From contig DALZZF010000001.1 in NCBI GenBank assembly GCA_031987605.1, forward strand, positions 62,001-126,000: DNA of 64,000 nt. Direction: 5' to 3'. Both the position numbers and the translations under genes were made by a program. Of the stretch, positions 7,234-14,498 are shown piece by piece; the stretch's first letter is position 1, and every line of letters begins with the position of its first letter. This stretch comes from JAFAGO01 sp031987605. Lineage in GTDB: Bacteria > Bacteroidota > Bacteroidia > Flavobacteriales > Weeksellaceae. The notes below the pieces were generated by a model. The model ran no database searches and was not told the origin of the DNA. It worked only from the letters and a program-made list of their open reading frames with translations.

Positions 7234-8424
7234 ATGAAAACCATCAACGATTTTAATTTTAAAGATAAGAAAGCGCTTGTACGCGTTGATTTTAATGTTC
7301 CTCAGGACGAAAACCTCAAAGTAACCGATGATACCAGAATTGTGGCGGCAAAACCAACAATTGACAAGATTCTGAACGATGGTGGAAGTGTGATCCTGAT
7401 GACGCATTTGGGAAGGCCGAAAGGAAAAGTAAGCGATCAGTTTTCATTGAAGCACATTCTTCCTGAAATTGAGAAGGTTTTGGGTAAAAAAGTTTTATTT
7501 GCAGATGATTGCATAGGAGAAGTTGCTGAAAAAGCGGCCGCTGATTTGAAACCGGGAGAAGTTCTTTTACTTGAGAATCTTCGTTTTCACGAAGAAGAGG
7601 AAAAAGGAGATGTTGCCTTTGCTGAGAAACTGGCAAAATTGGGCGATGCATATGTAAATGATGCTTTTGGAACAGCACACAGAGCACATGCTTCTACTGC
7701 GGTTATTGCGCAATTTTTTCCTTCAACTAAATTTTTCGGTTTACTGATGGCAAAAGAACTTCAGGCCATTGATAAAGTATTGCATTCCGGAGAAAAACCA
7801 GTCACTGCAATCTTAGGAGGAAGTAAAGTTTCCACAAAAATTACCATTATTGAGAACATCCTTCCTAAAGTGGATAACCTGATTATTGGTGGTGGAATGT
7901 CTTTTACTTTTGTAAAGGCTAAAGGAGGACAAATTGGAACTTCAATTGTAGAAGAAGATAAAATGCAGTTGGCTTTGGATATTCTTGCAAAAGCTGAACA
8001 ACAAAATGTAAAAGTTTATTTACCAGTTGATGTTATTGCCGCAGATGATTTTAATAATGATGCAAATACACAGGTTGTAGAGATTGATGAAATTCCTGAA
8101 GGATGGCAAGGTTTGGATGCTGGTCCAAAATCAAGAGAAATTTTCCATGATGTGATTTTGAATTCTAAAACTATTTTGTGGAACGGACCGGTTGGTGTAT
8201 TTGAATTTCCGAATTTTGCGGGAGGAACTAAATCTTTAGGTGATAGTATTGCCGAAGCAACTGAACTGGGTGCATTTTCTCTTGTTGGAGGAGGAGATAG
8301 TGTAGCATTTGTAAAACAGAATGGTTACACGGATAAAGTTTCCTATGTTTCTACCGGAGGTGGAGCAATGCTGGAAAGCTTAGAAGGTCTGGAACTTCCG
8401 GGAGTGGCTGCAATCAATAAATAG
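7234..8424 (+). CDS. pgk: Phosphoglycerate kinase
   Basis: A 396-residue glycolytic enzyme of normal length that transfers phosphate between 1,3-bisphosphoglycerate and ADP in the cytoplasm. Signatures include VRVDFNVP (residues 17-24), HLGRPKG near 60-66, LLLENLRFHEEEE near 110-122, and the nucleotide-binding GGGDSVAFV near 350-358. The C-terminus STGGGAMLE is typical. It is monocistronic: a TAnnTTTG promoter precedes it and two hairpins follow it. It is the only rightward gene close to the candidate origin, consistent with leading-strand placement of a highly expressed gene. Confidence 0.97.
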   Translation: MKTINDFNFKDKKALVRVDFNVPQDENLKVTDDTRIVAAKPTIDKILNDGGSVILMTHLGRPKGKVSDQFSLKHILPEIEKVLGKKVLFADDCIGEVAEKAAADLKPGEVLLLENLRFHEEEEKGDVAFAEKLAKLGDAYVNDAFGTAHRAHASTAVIAQFFPSTKFFGLLMAKELQAIDKVLHSGEKPVTAILGGSKVSTKITIIENILPKVDNLIIGGGMSFTFVKAKGGQIGTSIVEEDKMQLALDILAKAEQQNVKVYLPVDVIAADDFNNDANTQVVEIDEIPEGWQGLDAGPKSREIFHDVILNSKTILWNGPVGVFEFPNFAGGTKSLGDSIAEATELGAFSLVGGGDSVAFVKQNGYTDKVSYVSTGGGAMLESLEGLELPGVAAINK

Positions 8425-8435
8425 TTTATAAAAAA

Positions 8436-8473
8436 ACCAGTTTAAAGTTAATTTTGGTTTTCTTTAAACTGGT
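8436..8473 (-). terminator. Hairpin terminator for the leftward lipoprotein gene
   Basis: A perfect 12-base inverted repeat (arms 8436-8447 and 8462-8473, ACCAGTTTAAAG and its complement) with a 14-base loop. On the minus strand it is followed by a run of six T, the normal rho-independent form. Confidence 0.7.
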
Positions 8474-8487
8474 GATATAATATTTAG

Positions 8488-8517
8488 AAAGAGATTTTAT
8501 TTGAAATCTCTTTTTTT
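8488..8517 (+). terminator. Hairpin terminator for pgk
   Basis: Arms AAAGAGATTT (8488-8497) and AAATCTCTTT (8504-8513) with a six-base loop, followed by more T. It touches the stop of the convergent lipoprotein gene, so pgk and that gene end in a paired-terminator arrangement. Confidence 0.7.
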
Positions 8518-8986
8518 ATTTCTGTACGAAGGTAACCGGCAAATTGTCAAACTGATTATCAACTACGATTACATAAGATGGAGTAGTGGTAAAACTCTGT
8601 TTTTCTCCTTTTTTAATCGAATAGGTATATACCAATTCACTGGAATTTTCCACAAGAGAAACAGGTTTAATTGTTGTTTTTAAATCTGTAGAAGGCTCAT
8701 ATACGGCTAAAACAAAAGATTTAGTAAAATCCACTTTTGTAGGTTTTTCACTTCCCATCACAGCAGCTACCCCAAAGAGTGAATCAAATTCTTCCTGAGA
8801 AGTAATTTTAACTGTCGTTAAATTTTCCGGGTTTACGGTATTTTTCAAAAAATGTAATTTAACTTCGTTATACGCAACTTTTTTACTTTCTTTCTGTTCA
8901 GTAGAGTTTTCAGAATTTGATTTCTGACTTTCACAAGAAGTCATTAAAACAGAAATTGCCAGTAGTGGAATCCATATTTTTTTCAT
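8516..8986 (-). CDS. Lipoprotein of unknown function
   Basis: A 156-residue protein with a lipoprotein signal: a basic, hydrophobic N-terminus and lipobox LMTSC with Cys18 as the acylated residue. A short Ser/Asn/Lys linker (residues 19-38) follows, as in outer-membrane-attached lipoproteins of Bacteroidetes. The remaining 115 residues look like a single mixed alpha/beta domain with strands such as SFVLAVYEP and SYVIVVDNQF. I do not recognise the domain. It is transcribed from its own promoter (9003-9010) and ends in the shared terminator region with pgk. Confidence 0.75.
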   Translation of the reverse strand: MKKIWIPLLAISVLMTSCESQKSNSENSTEQKESKKVAYNEVKLHFLKNTVNPENLTTVKITSQEEFDSLFGVAAVMGSEKPTKVDFTKSFVLAVYEPSTDLKTTIKPVSLVENSSELVYTYSIKKGEKQSFTTTPSYVIVVDNQFDNLPVTFVQK

Positions 8987-9002
8987 AATGTAAGAATTTT
9001 AA

Positions 9003-9010
9003 CAAATGTA
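9003..9010 (-). promoter_or_regulatory. Promoter -7 box for the lipoprotein gene
   Basis: The minus strand reads TACATTTG (TAnnTTTG), 16 bases before the ATG at 8986. Confidence 0.55.
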
Positions 9011-9051
9011 GCGAAAATTTGGCTTACATAAACCGTTTAAAAACCTATTTT

Positions 9052-9870
9052 CTATTTTTTTCTGATAATATATATCAAACTTGAAAATTCACCCGTTTTT
9101 GATGCTTTAAAATTAGAAATTGCTCCAAAAATGAAACCTTTAATCCAAAAAAGTGGAGATTTTGTATATTTTTCGCTTAACATTGAAATATAAAAAGAAT
9201 CGAGTAGGAGAGGTTTAATTTTTTCAATTTTCCAGTTTTGATTGTTCATTAATTTTTCCATGCCGGATTTTGAAAAATGATACACATGTCTGGGAACATC
9301 ATAAGCCGCCCAGAATTCTTTATAATGCAATGCATCAAAAGAAGTAGGGTTGGGAACAGCAATAATTAATAAACCATTGGTTTTTAGTTTATTATAAAAT
9401 AAATTTAATATATCTTCCTGATTTTCAATATGTTCAAAAACATGCCATAGCGTAATGGCATCCAAACTTTCGTTATTAATTTCAGAAAGGGAAGAGATGA
9501 AAGTTGTTTTGTGTGTTTTATGTTTTGCCGCTTGCCGTGCTTCTTCATTGGGTTCATAACCGAAGCTGGAAAAATCCTCTTCAATAAACTTTACAAATTC
9601 ACCCGCGCCACATCCGTAATCCAATACATGTGCTCCTCGAAAAAGATTTTTAGAAAGAGTATTGTATTTATAATTTAAATTAAATTTTTGAAGAAATTTA
9701 TAGAGTTTTTCTTTCAGACTTCCGGAATCCTGATGATGGGAAATGTAATCTTTACTTTCATAATATTTAGAAATATTTTCCGGAAGGGGAGAGGTTTTCC
9801 AAACACCCGGAGTTTCAGTTTCTATTAAACTGAATTCCTCACCGGTAAGAAAATGATCTTTAATTTTCAT
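9052..9870 (-). CDS. Class I SAM-dependent methyltransferase
   Basis: A 272-residue methyltransferase of the Methyltransf_23 type. The SAM-binding motif I is VLDYGCGAGEFV (around residues 85-96), followed by the acidic end of strand 2 in FGYEPN. Motif IV/post-I DAITLWHVFEHI lies near 137-148, and AVPNPTSFD near 171-179 is common in this group. Such proteins methylate small molecules, lipids or glycans; the acceptor is unknown. The N-terminal 80 residues may recognise substrate. It lies 115 bases downstream of mnmG on the same strand, with a parS site in between, and may be the last gene of the tdk-mnmG run. Confidence 0.82.
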   Translation of the reverse strand: MKIKDHFLTGEEFSLIETETPGVWKTSPLPENISKYYESKDYISHHQDSGSLKEKLYKFLQKFNLNYKYNTLSKNLFRGAHVLDYGCGAGEFVKFIEEDFSSFGYEPNEEARQAAKHKTHKTTFISSLSEINNESLDAITLWHVFEHIENQEDILNLFYNKLKTNGLLIIAVPNPTSFDALHYKEFWAAYDVPRHVYHFSKSGMEKLMNNQNWKIEKIKPLLLDSFYISMLSEKYTKSPLFWIKGFIFGAISNFKASKTGEFSSLIYIIRKK

Positions 9871-9950
9871 TTTTTAGTTCAATGTTTAAGTATTACAATT
9901 AAAGATTTCGAAACTTTGAAACTTTAATTTTTTGAACTTTGAATTGTAAA

Positions 9951-9966
9951 TGTTTCACGTGAAACA
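9951..9966. promoter_or_regulatory. parS site (ParB/Spo0J binding), copy 1
   Basis: TGTTTCACGTGAAACA is a perfect 16-base palindrome and an exact form of the conserved bacterial parS sequence. The palindrome extends two bases on each side (9949-9968). It lies in the 115-base gap between mnmG and the methyltransferase gene. ParB loads here and organises the origin region for segregation by ParA. The parAB genes are not in this window. Confidence 0.88.
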
Positions 9967-9985
9967 TTATGATAACAGGCTTCAT

Positions 9986-11848
9986 TTATCGACCGAGATA
10001 AATAAGCAATACATTAATATCCGCTGGAGAAACGCCACTGATTCTGGAAGCCTGAGCAATTGTGCTGGGTTTAATTTTTTTCATTTTCTGTTTAGCTTCT
10101 GTGGAAAGAGAAGATATAATATCAAAATCAAAATTTTCAGGGATTTTTATATTTTCCATCCGAGTAAGTTTTGCTACATTTTCCTTTTCTTTTTCGATGT
10201 AACCTTTGTATTTTATATTGATTTCAGCCTGTTCTTTTTGTTCTTCATTAAAGTTTTGTAGTTTTTCTTTAATGATTTCTATTTCCGAAAGTTTTTCTAG
10301 TGTAATATTCGGTCGTGTAAGAAATTGAGAAGCACGATATGCCTGATCTACAGGATTGCTTTCATGGGCTGCCAGAATAGGATTGATAGTTCCTGGTTTG
10401 ACGGAAAGTTCCCTGAGAAAAGTTTCCAGTTCTTCACTTTTCTGAATTTTTTCCTCTACTTTTTTTACACGATTTTCTTTGGCAAGCCCTAATTTATAAG
10501 CCTTTTCGGTTAGGCGAATATCCGCATTATCCTGTCTTAAAAGAAGTCTGTATTCTGCACGGGAAGTAAACATTCTGTAAGGTTCTTCGGTTCCTTTGGT
10601 AATCAGATCATCCACTAAAACTCCGATATAAGCCTCGTCTCTGCTCAAAATAAATTCATCTTTTTCATGAACTTTATTATGAGCATTGATGCCGGCAATT
10701 AAACCTTGTCCTGCCGCTTCTTCATAGCCTGTAGTTCCGTTGATTTGCCCTGCAAAAAAGAGGTTATCAATTAGTTTGGTTTCCAAAGTATGTTTGAGTT
10801 GGGTAGGAGGGAAGTAGTCGTATTCAATGGCATAACCAGGGCGGAAAACCTTTACATTTTCGAAACCGGGAATATGCTTCATGGCTTTAATTTGAACATC
10901 TTCCGGAAGGGAAGAACTAAAACCGTTTACATAGATTTCAATAGTTTTCCAGCCTTCCGGTTCTACGAAAAGCTGATGACGGTTGCGCTCTGCAAAACGG
11001 TTGATTTTATCCTCAATACTCGGACAATATCTTGGTCCTATACTTTGAATGGTTCCATTAAACATCGGACTTCTGTCGAAACCTTCACGAAGAATTTCAT
11101 GAACGGTTTCATTGGTATAAGTAATATGGCAACTGCGCTGTTGCTTCAATTTTGGAGTATCCAGATAACTGAATTTTTGAGGATTTTCGTCTCCTTTTTG
11201 TTCTTCCATTTTGGAATAATCAATACTTCTTCCGTCCACTCGGGGAGGAGTTCCGGTTTTCATTCTTCCGGCATCAAAACCAAGGCTAACCAATTGCTCG
11301 GTAATTCCAAATGCTTTGGGTTCACCCATTCTTCCGCCGCCCAATTGTTTATCACCCACATGAATTAATCCATTAAGAAAAGTTCCGTTGGTTAATACTA
11401 CCGATTTCCCTTTAATTTTAATTCCTAAAGAAGTGATTACGCCTGCAACTTTATGATTTTCAATAAGTAAACTTTTTACCATGTCCTGAAAAAAATCAAG
11501 ATTTGGGGTATTTTCTAATGCTAATCTCCATTCTTCTGCAAAAAGCATACGGTCATTCTGCGTTCTTGGAGACCACATTGCAGGACCTTTAGAAAGGTTG
11601 AGCATTTTGAACTGGATTGCTGATTTATCGGCGACAATTCCAGAATATCCACCCATAGCATCGATTTCCCGAACGATTTGTCCTTTTGCAATTCCGCCCA
11701 TAGCAGGATTACAACTCATCTGTCCGATGGTTTGCATATTCATAGTTACCAAAAGCGTTTTGGAACCGAGGTTTGCAGCAGCAGCAGCGGCTTCGCAGCC
11801 AGCGTGTCCGCCTCCTACAACAATCACATCATATATTTCACTAATCAT
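9986..11848 (-). CDS. mnmG: tRNA uridine-5-carboxymethylaminomethyl modification enzyme MnmG (GidA)
   Basis: A 620-residue FAD protein that, with MnmE, modifies the wobble uridine (cmnm5U34) of several tRNAs. The FAD-binding loop is VGGGHAGCEA at residues 11-20, right after the start. CNPAMGGIAKG, GTPPRVDGR and the segment GTTGYEEAAGQGLIAGINAH are family signatures. I chose the ATG at 11848. An open frame continues 87 codons upstream but reads through the parS site and has no family match, and 620 residues is the normal length. The gene is bracketed by two parS sites and follows ybeY. Location of gidA near the origin is common in bacteria, consistent with the origin candidate at 6.6-7.2 kb. 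Confidence 0.96.
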   Translation of the reverse strand: MISEIYDVIVVGGGHAGCEAAAAAANLGSKTLLVTMNMQTIGQMSCNPAMGGIAKGQIVREIDAMGGYSGIVADKSAIQFKMLNLSKGPAMWSPRTQNDRMLFAEEWRLALENTPNLDFFQDMVKSLLIENHKVAGVITSLGIKIKGKSVVLTNGTFLNGLIHVGDKQLGGGRMGEPKAFGITEQLVSLGFDAGRMKTGTPPRVDGRSIDYSKMEEQKGDENPQKFSYLDTPKLKQQRSCHITYTNETVHEILREGFDRSPMFNGTIQSIGPRYCPSIEDKINRFAERNRHQLFVEPEGWKTIEIYVNGFSSSLPEDVQIKAMKHIPGFENVKVFRPGYAIEYDYFPPTQLKHTLETKLIDNLFFAGQINGTTGYEEAAGQGLIAGINAHNKVHEKDEFILSRDEAYIGVLVDDLITKGTEEPYRMFTSRAEYRLLLRQDNADIRLTEKAYKLGLAKENRVKKVEEKIQKSEELETFLRELSVKPGTINPILAAHESNPVDQAYRASQFLTRPNITLEKLSEIEIIKEKLQNFNEEQKEQAEINIKYKGYIEKEKENVAKLTRMENIKIPENFDFDIISSLSTEAKQKMKKIKPSTIAQASRISGVSPADINVLLIYLGR

Positions 11849-11884
11849 CTTATATACATTATGGATAAAGGAATTAAAAAGAAA

Positions 11885-11900
11885 TGTTTCACGTGAAACA
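11885..11900. promoter_or_regulatory. parS site (ParB/Spo0J binding), copy 2
   Basis: A second perfect TGTTTCACGTGAAACA in the 76-base gap between ybeY and mnmG; the palindrome extends three bases further each way (11882-11903). Two exact copies 1.93 kb apart, both in intergenic gaps, make a chance origin very unlikely. Confidence 0.9.
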
Positions 11901-11924
11901 TTTATCCTTATGAATAAAGAGAAA

Positions 11925-12332
11925 TTACCGCAAATTGAGATAGAAGTTCTCTTTACCGCGCATTTCTTTCTGTTCTTCTTCTGATTTGTCTTTATAACCG
12001 CAAAGATGAAGGATTCCGTGAGCCAAAACCCTGCAAAGTTCTTCTTCAAAATTTTTGGATAGGAGAGAAGCGTTTTCAGAAATGCGCGGCAAAGATACAA
12101 AAATATCACCGCTTATGGTTTTTCCCTTCACATAGTCGAAGGTAATAATGTCGGTGTAATAATCATGCTGAAGATAATCCTGATTTACTTTTAAAAGGTA
12201 GGCATCATCACAGAGAATATAATTGATATTGCCTGGCTTTTTACCTTCAAGAATAATCAGGTTTTCCAGCCAATTTTCGGTTCCGGTCGGAATTGTAATT
12301 TCTTCTGTATTTTCAAAAAAATATTGTATCAT
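11925..12332 (-). CDS. ybeY: Endoribonuclease/rRNA maturation factor YbeY
   Basis: A 135-residue UPF0054 metalloprotein that takes part in 16S rRNA 3'-end maturation and ribosome quality control. The motif HGILHLCGYKD is at residues 105-115. The classical form is HGxLHLxGYDH: here His105 and His109 are kept, but the position of the third zinc ligand is not histidine (Lys114-Asp115). I recall this as a general trait of Bacteroidetes YbeY, but it is notable. The core EEELCRVLAHGILHL is otherwise standard. The gene lies 3 bases after the patatin-like gene and 76 bases before mnmG. Confidence 0.9.
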   Translation of the reverse strand: MIQYFFENTEEITIPTGTENWLENLIILEGKKPGNINYILCDDAYLLKVNQDYLQHDYYTDIITFDYVKGKTISGDIFVSLPRISENASLLSKNFEEELCRVLAHGILHLCGYKDKSEEEQKEMRGKENFYLNLR

Positions 12333-12335
12333 AAT

Positions 12336-14498
12336 TTAGAACCAATGTCCCAGAACTACGTTGAATATTCCTTTCCCTTTTTTCAGTCCTGCACTGTAAT
12401 TCAGTTTAATCTGGCCGAAAGGGGATTTATATCCTGCGGTAAGTCCTGCGGACGTTTCGGTTATTTTTAATGCGTTGTCTATATTGATTTCTTCAAAATG
12501 ATTGGCTAAATTCAAAGATCCAATCAGAAAGAAATTTTTATCGATTTTATATTGAAAACGATTTGAGGCGGTAAGTATATTTTCCGACATAATTTGCCCG
12601 AGTTCATATCCTTCAAAACTTGCAAAATTACCTAAATTCTGGCCGAAATAGCCTCCTAAACCAAATTTATAGTAATCATCCTGTTGAGATTCTCCCAAAG
12701 TAAATCCCCCGAAAAGGGAAAGATTATAGGTGAATTTTTTAGAAATGGGTACATAAAATGAGATATTTGCCTTTGCCTGTACCGTTTTTTTCTCATTTTC
12801 AGTATTGAAAAGATCGATAATTTTACCTTCAGCATTCATATAAAATCCTCGTGTTGCAAATTCCTGATCGTCCCGCGTATCACTTTTAATAAAAACATAG
12901 GGATTGATATAGTTGGTCGCATTGTAAAAGTTTTCCGCACCATATTTTCTATCGAAATAATCATGCGCCAAACCACCTCCAATAGCGTATCGATCTCGCC
13001 AAATAGATTGTATATAAATTTCATTGTGATACCAATGTCTTTCTTCATAGGTGTTGGAGTCTCTGTTTTTGAGTTCCAGATTCATTCCTGAAGAAAAAAG
13101 ACCAACCCCCGGAATATATCCATTATCAACAAAATAGTTGAAATAATAACGTGGAGAATCGCCTAAAACGCCATCCAAAGAAAGGATTGCATTTCTGAAA
13201 AAAAGTCTTTTAATGGTCATATTCAGTAAAAGCCCGGTGTGAAAAATTTCATCATAATGCAAACCGAATTTCAGAAAAACTCTGGTATTGTCTTCCTCGG
13301 TATCAATTTTCAGAATGTTTTTATCGTCATGTTTTATAATGTCATAATTAATCAGGTTGTAATTATTGGTTGCATAAAGTTTATCAATCATCCGGTTGAT
13401 GTTTCCATAAGTCTGCATGGAAGGAATCTTCAACCCCAATTTTCCCTGCACATAAGAGGAATTGAAAATGAGATTGTTTATCACTTGAAGGCTGTCTATT
13501 TTATAAACATTGGAATAAATTGGATTAACAGGAGCACGAAGGCTTTTTTCTTCTCGTTTTGGGAGTTGGGAAAGTATTGCACTATATTTTTCAGCTTCTG
13601 TAAATCCGGCATTCAGAATAGTATTTTTGTCTCCGTAACTTGTTGCTGTATATCCTTTTAAATCCGGATGTATATTAATGTCTGTATATTCGTACTGATT
13701 TTTTGTTTCTTTCTGAATCCCGAAATCAATCACTTGGTTCAGAATAGCAACAAGAGAATTCAGTTGATCGCGGCTGGCTAAACCTTGGCTGAGATCGACA
13801 CCAATCACAATATCCATTCCTTTTTCTTTCAATTGTTTGGATGGATAATTCACGGTCATTGCGCCATCAATATAGATGCTGTCGCCGATTTTAACCGGAT
13901 CCATTAAAGAAGGAAATGCCGAACTTGCCATAATGGAAGCAACAAGATCGCCTTTTTCAAACACCTCCATTTTTCCACTTTCAAGATTTGTGGCGACGCA
14001 CACAAAAGGAATAGGAAGTTTTGAAAAATCCGATACCGTGGAAACATTATTGAAGAGTTCTTTCAGAAGATAAATATTCTTTTGTCCCCGCGAAATGGCT
14101 TTTGGAAGCACATTTACTTTCCCGTTTTTTACCGGAAGCGAAAGCAGGTATTTATCTGTGGCTTTAGCAAAGAAAGAAGATTCCTGGCGGTTTTTTTCAT
14201 TGGCAATAACACTGTAGAAATCGGTTTCCAGAATAATTTTTTCAATATCTTTTGCGGTATATCCGGAAGCATAAAGCCCTCCAACAATCGCGCCCATGCT
14301 GGTTCCGGAAATATAATCCACTTTTACACCGAGAGAATCCAAAACTTTTAAAACTCCAACATGTGCAAAACCTTTAGCACCACCGCCTGCAAGCGATAAT
14401 CCTATTTTTGGATGTTGCGGAATTACCAATCCTTCTTTTACCTGTGCATTCACAGAAAAGATCAGAATGAAGCATAAAAAAGAAAGGAAATTTTTCAT
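12336..14498 (-). CDS. Patatin-like phospholipase with C-terminal outer-membrane beta-barrel
   Basis: A 720-residue secreted/outer-membrane protein. A signal peptide (residues 1-18, VNA-Q) is followed by a patatin domain: oxyanion loop GGGAKGFAH (38-46), nucleophile Ser67 in GTSMG, and the dyad Asp211 in DGA. A POTRA-like linker spans about 320-390. From about 400 to 720 the sequence alternates in the manner of a 16-strand Omp85/BamA-type barrel and ends with Trp-Phe. This layout resembles the type Vd autotransporters (PlpD family), in which a patatin passenger is carried by its own barrel. The expected activity is phospholipase A. It overlaps the murF-alr stop by one base and precedes ybeY, so it belongs to a cell-envelope operon. 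Confidence 0.88.
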   Translation of the reverse strand: MKNFLSFLCFILIFSVNAQVKEGLVIPQHPKIGLSLAGGGAKGFAHVGVLKVLDSLGVKVDYISGTSMGAIVGGLYASGYTAKDIEKIILETDFYSVIANEKNRQESSFFAKATDKYLLSLPVKNGKVNVLPKAISRGQKNIYLLKELFNNVSTVSDFSKLPIPFVCVATNLESGKMEVFEKGDLVASIMASSAFPSLMDPVKIGDSIYIDGAMTVNYPSKQLKEKGMDIVIGVDLSQGLASRDQLNSLVAILNQVIDFGIQKETKNQYEYTDINIHPDLKGYTATSYGDKNTILNAGFTEAEKYSAILSQLPKREEKSLRAPVNPIYSNVYKIDSLQVINNLIFNSSYVQGKLGLKIPSMQTYGNINRMIDKLYATNNYNLINYDIIKHDDKNILKIDTEEDNTRVFLKFGLHYDEIFHTGLLLNMTIKRLFFRNAILSLDGVLGDSPRYYFNYFVDNGYIPGVGLFSSGMNLELKNRDSNTYEERHWYHNEIYIQSIWRDRYAIGGGLAHDYFDRKYGAENFYNATNYINPYVFIKSDTRDDQEFATRGFYMNAEGKIIDLFNTENEKKTVQAKANISFYVPISKKFTYNLSLFGGFTLGESQQDDYYKFGLGGYFGQNLGNFASFEGYELGQIMSENILTASNRFQYKIDKNFFLIGSLNLANHFEEINIDNALKITETSAGLTAGYKSPFGQIKLNYSAGLKKGKGIFNVVLGHWF

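Noticed and set aside
9901..9945. Possible further 7- or 8-base repeat (GAAACTTT twice)
   Set aside because: Only two clear units in AT-rich DNA; too little to separate from chance.
10790..11368. Long open frame antisense to mnmG
   Set aside because: It is a shadow of the codon bias of mnmG; the protein has no domain pattern and mnmG is certain.
11849..12109. Upstream extension of the mnmG frame by 87 codons
   Set aside because: It reads through the parS palindrome and part of ybeY on the same strand, and the FAD motif begins right after the ATG at 11848.
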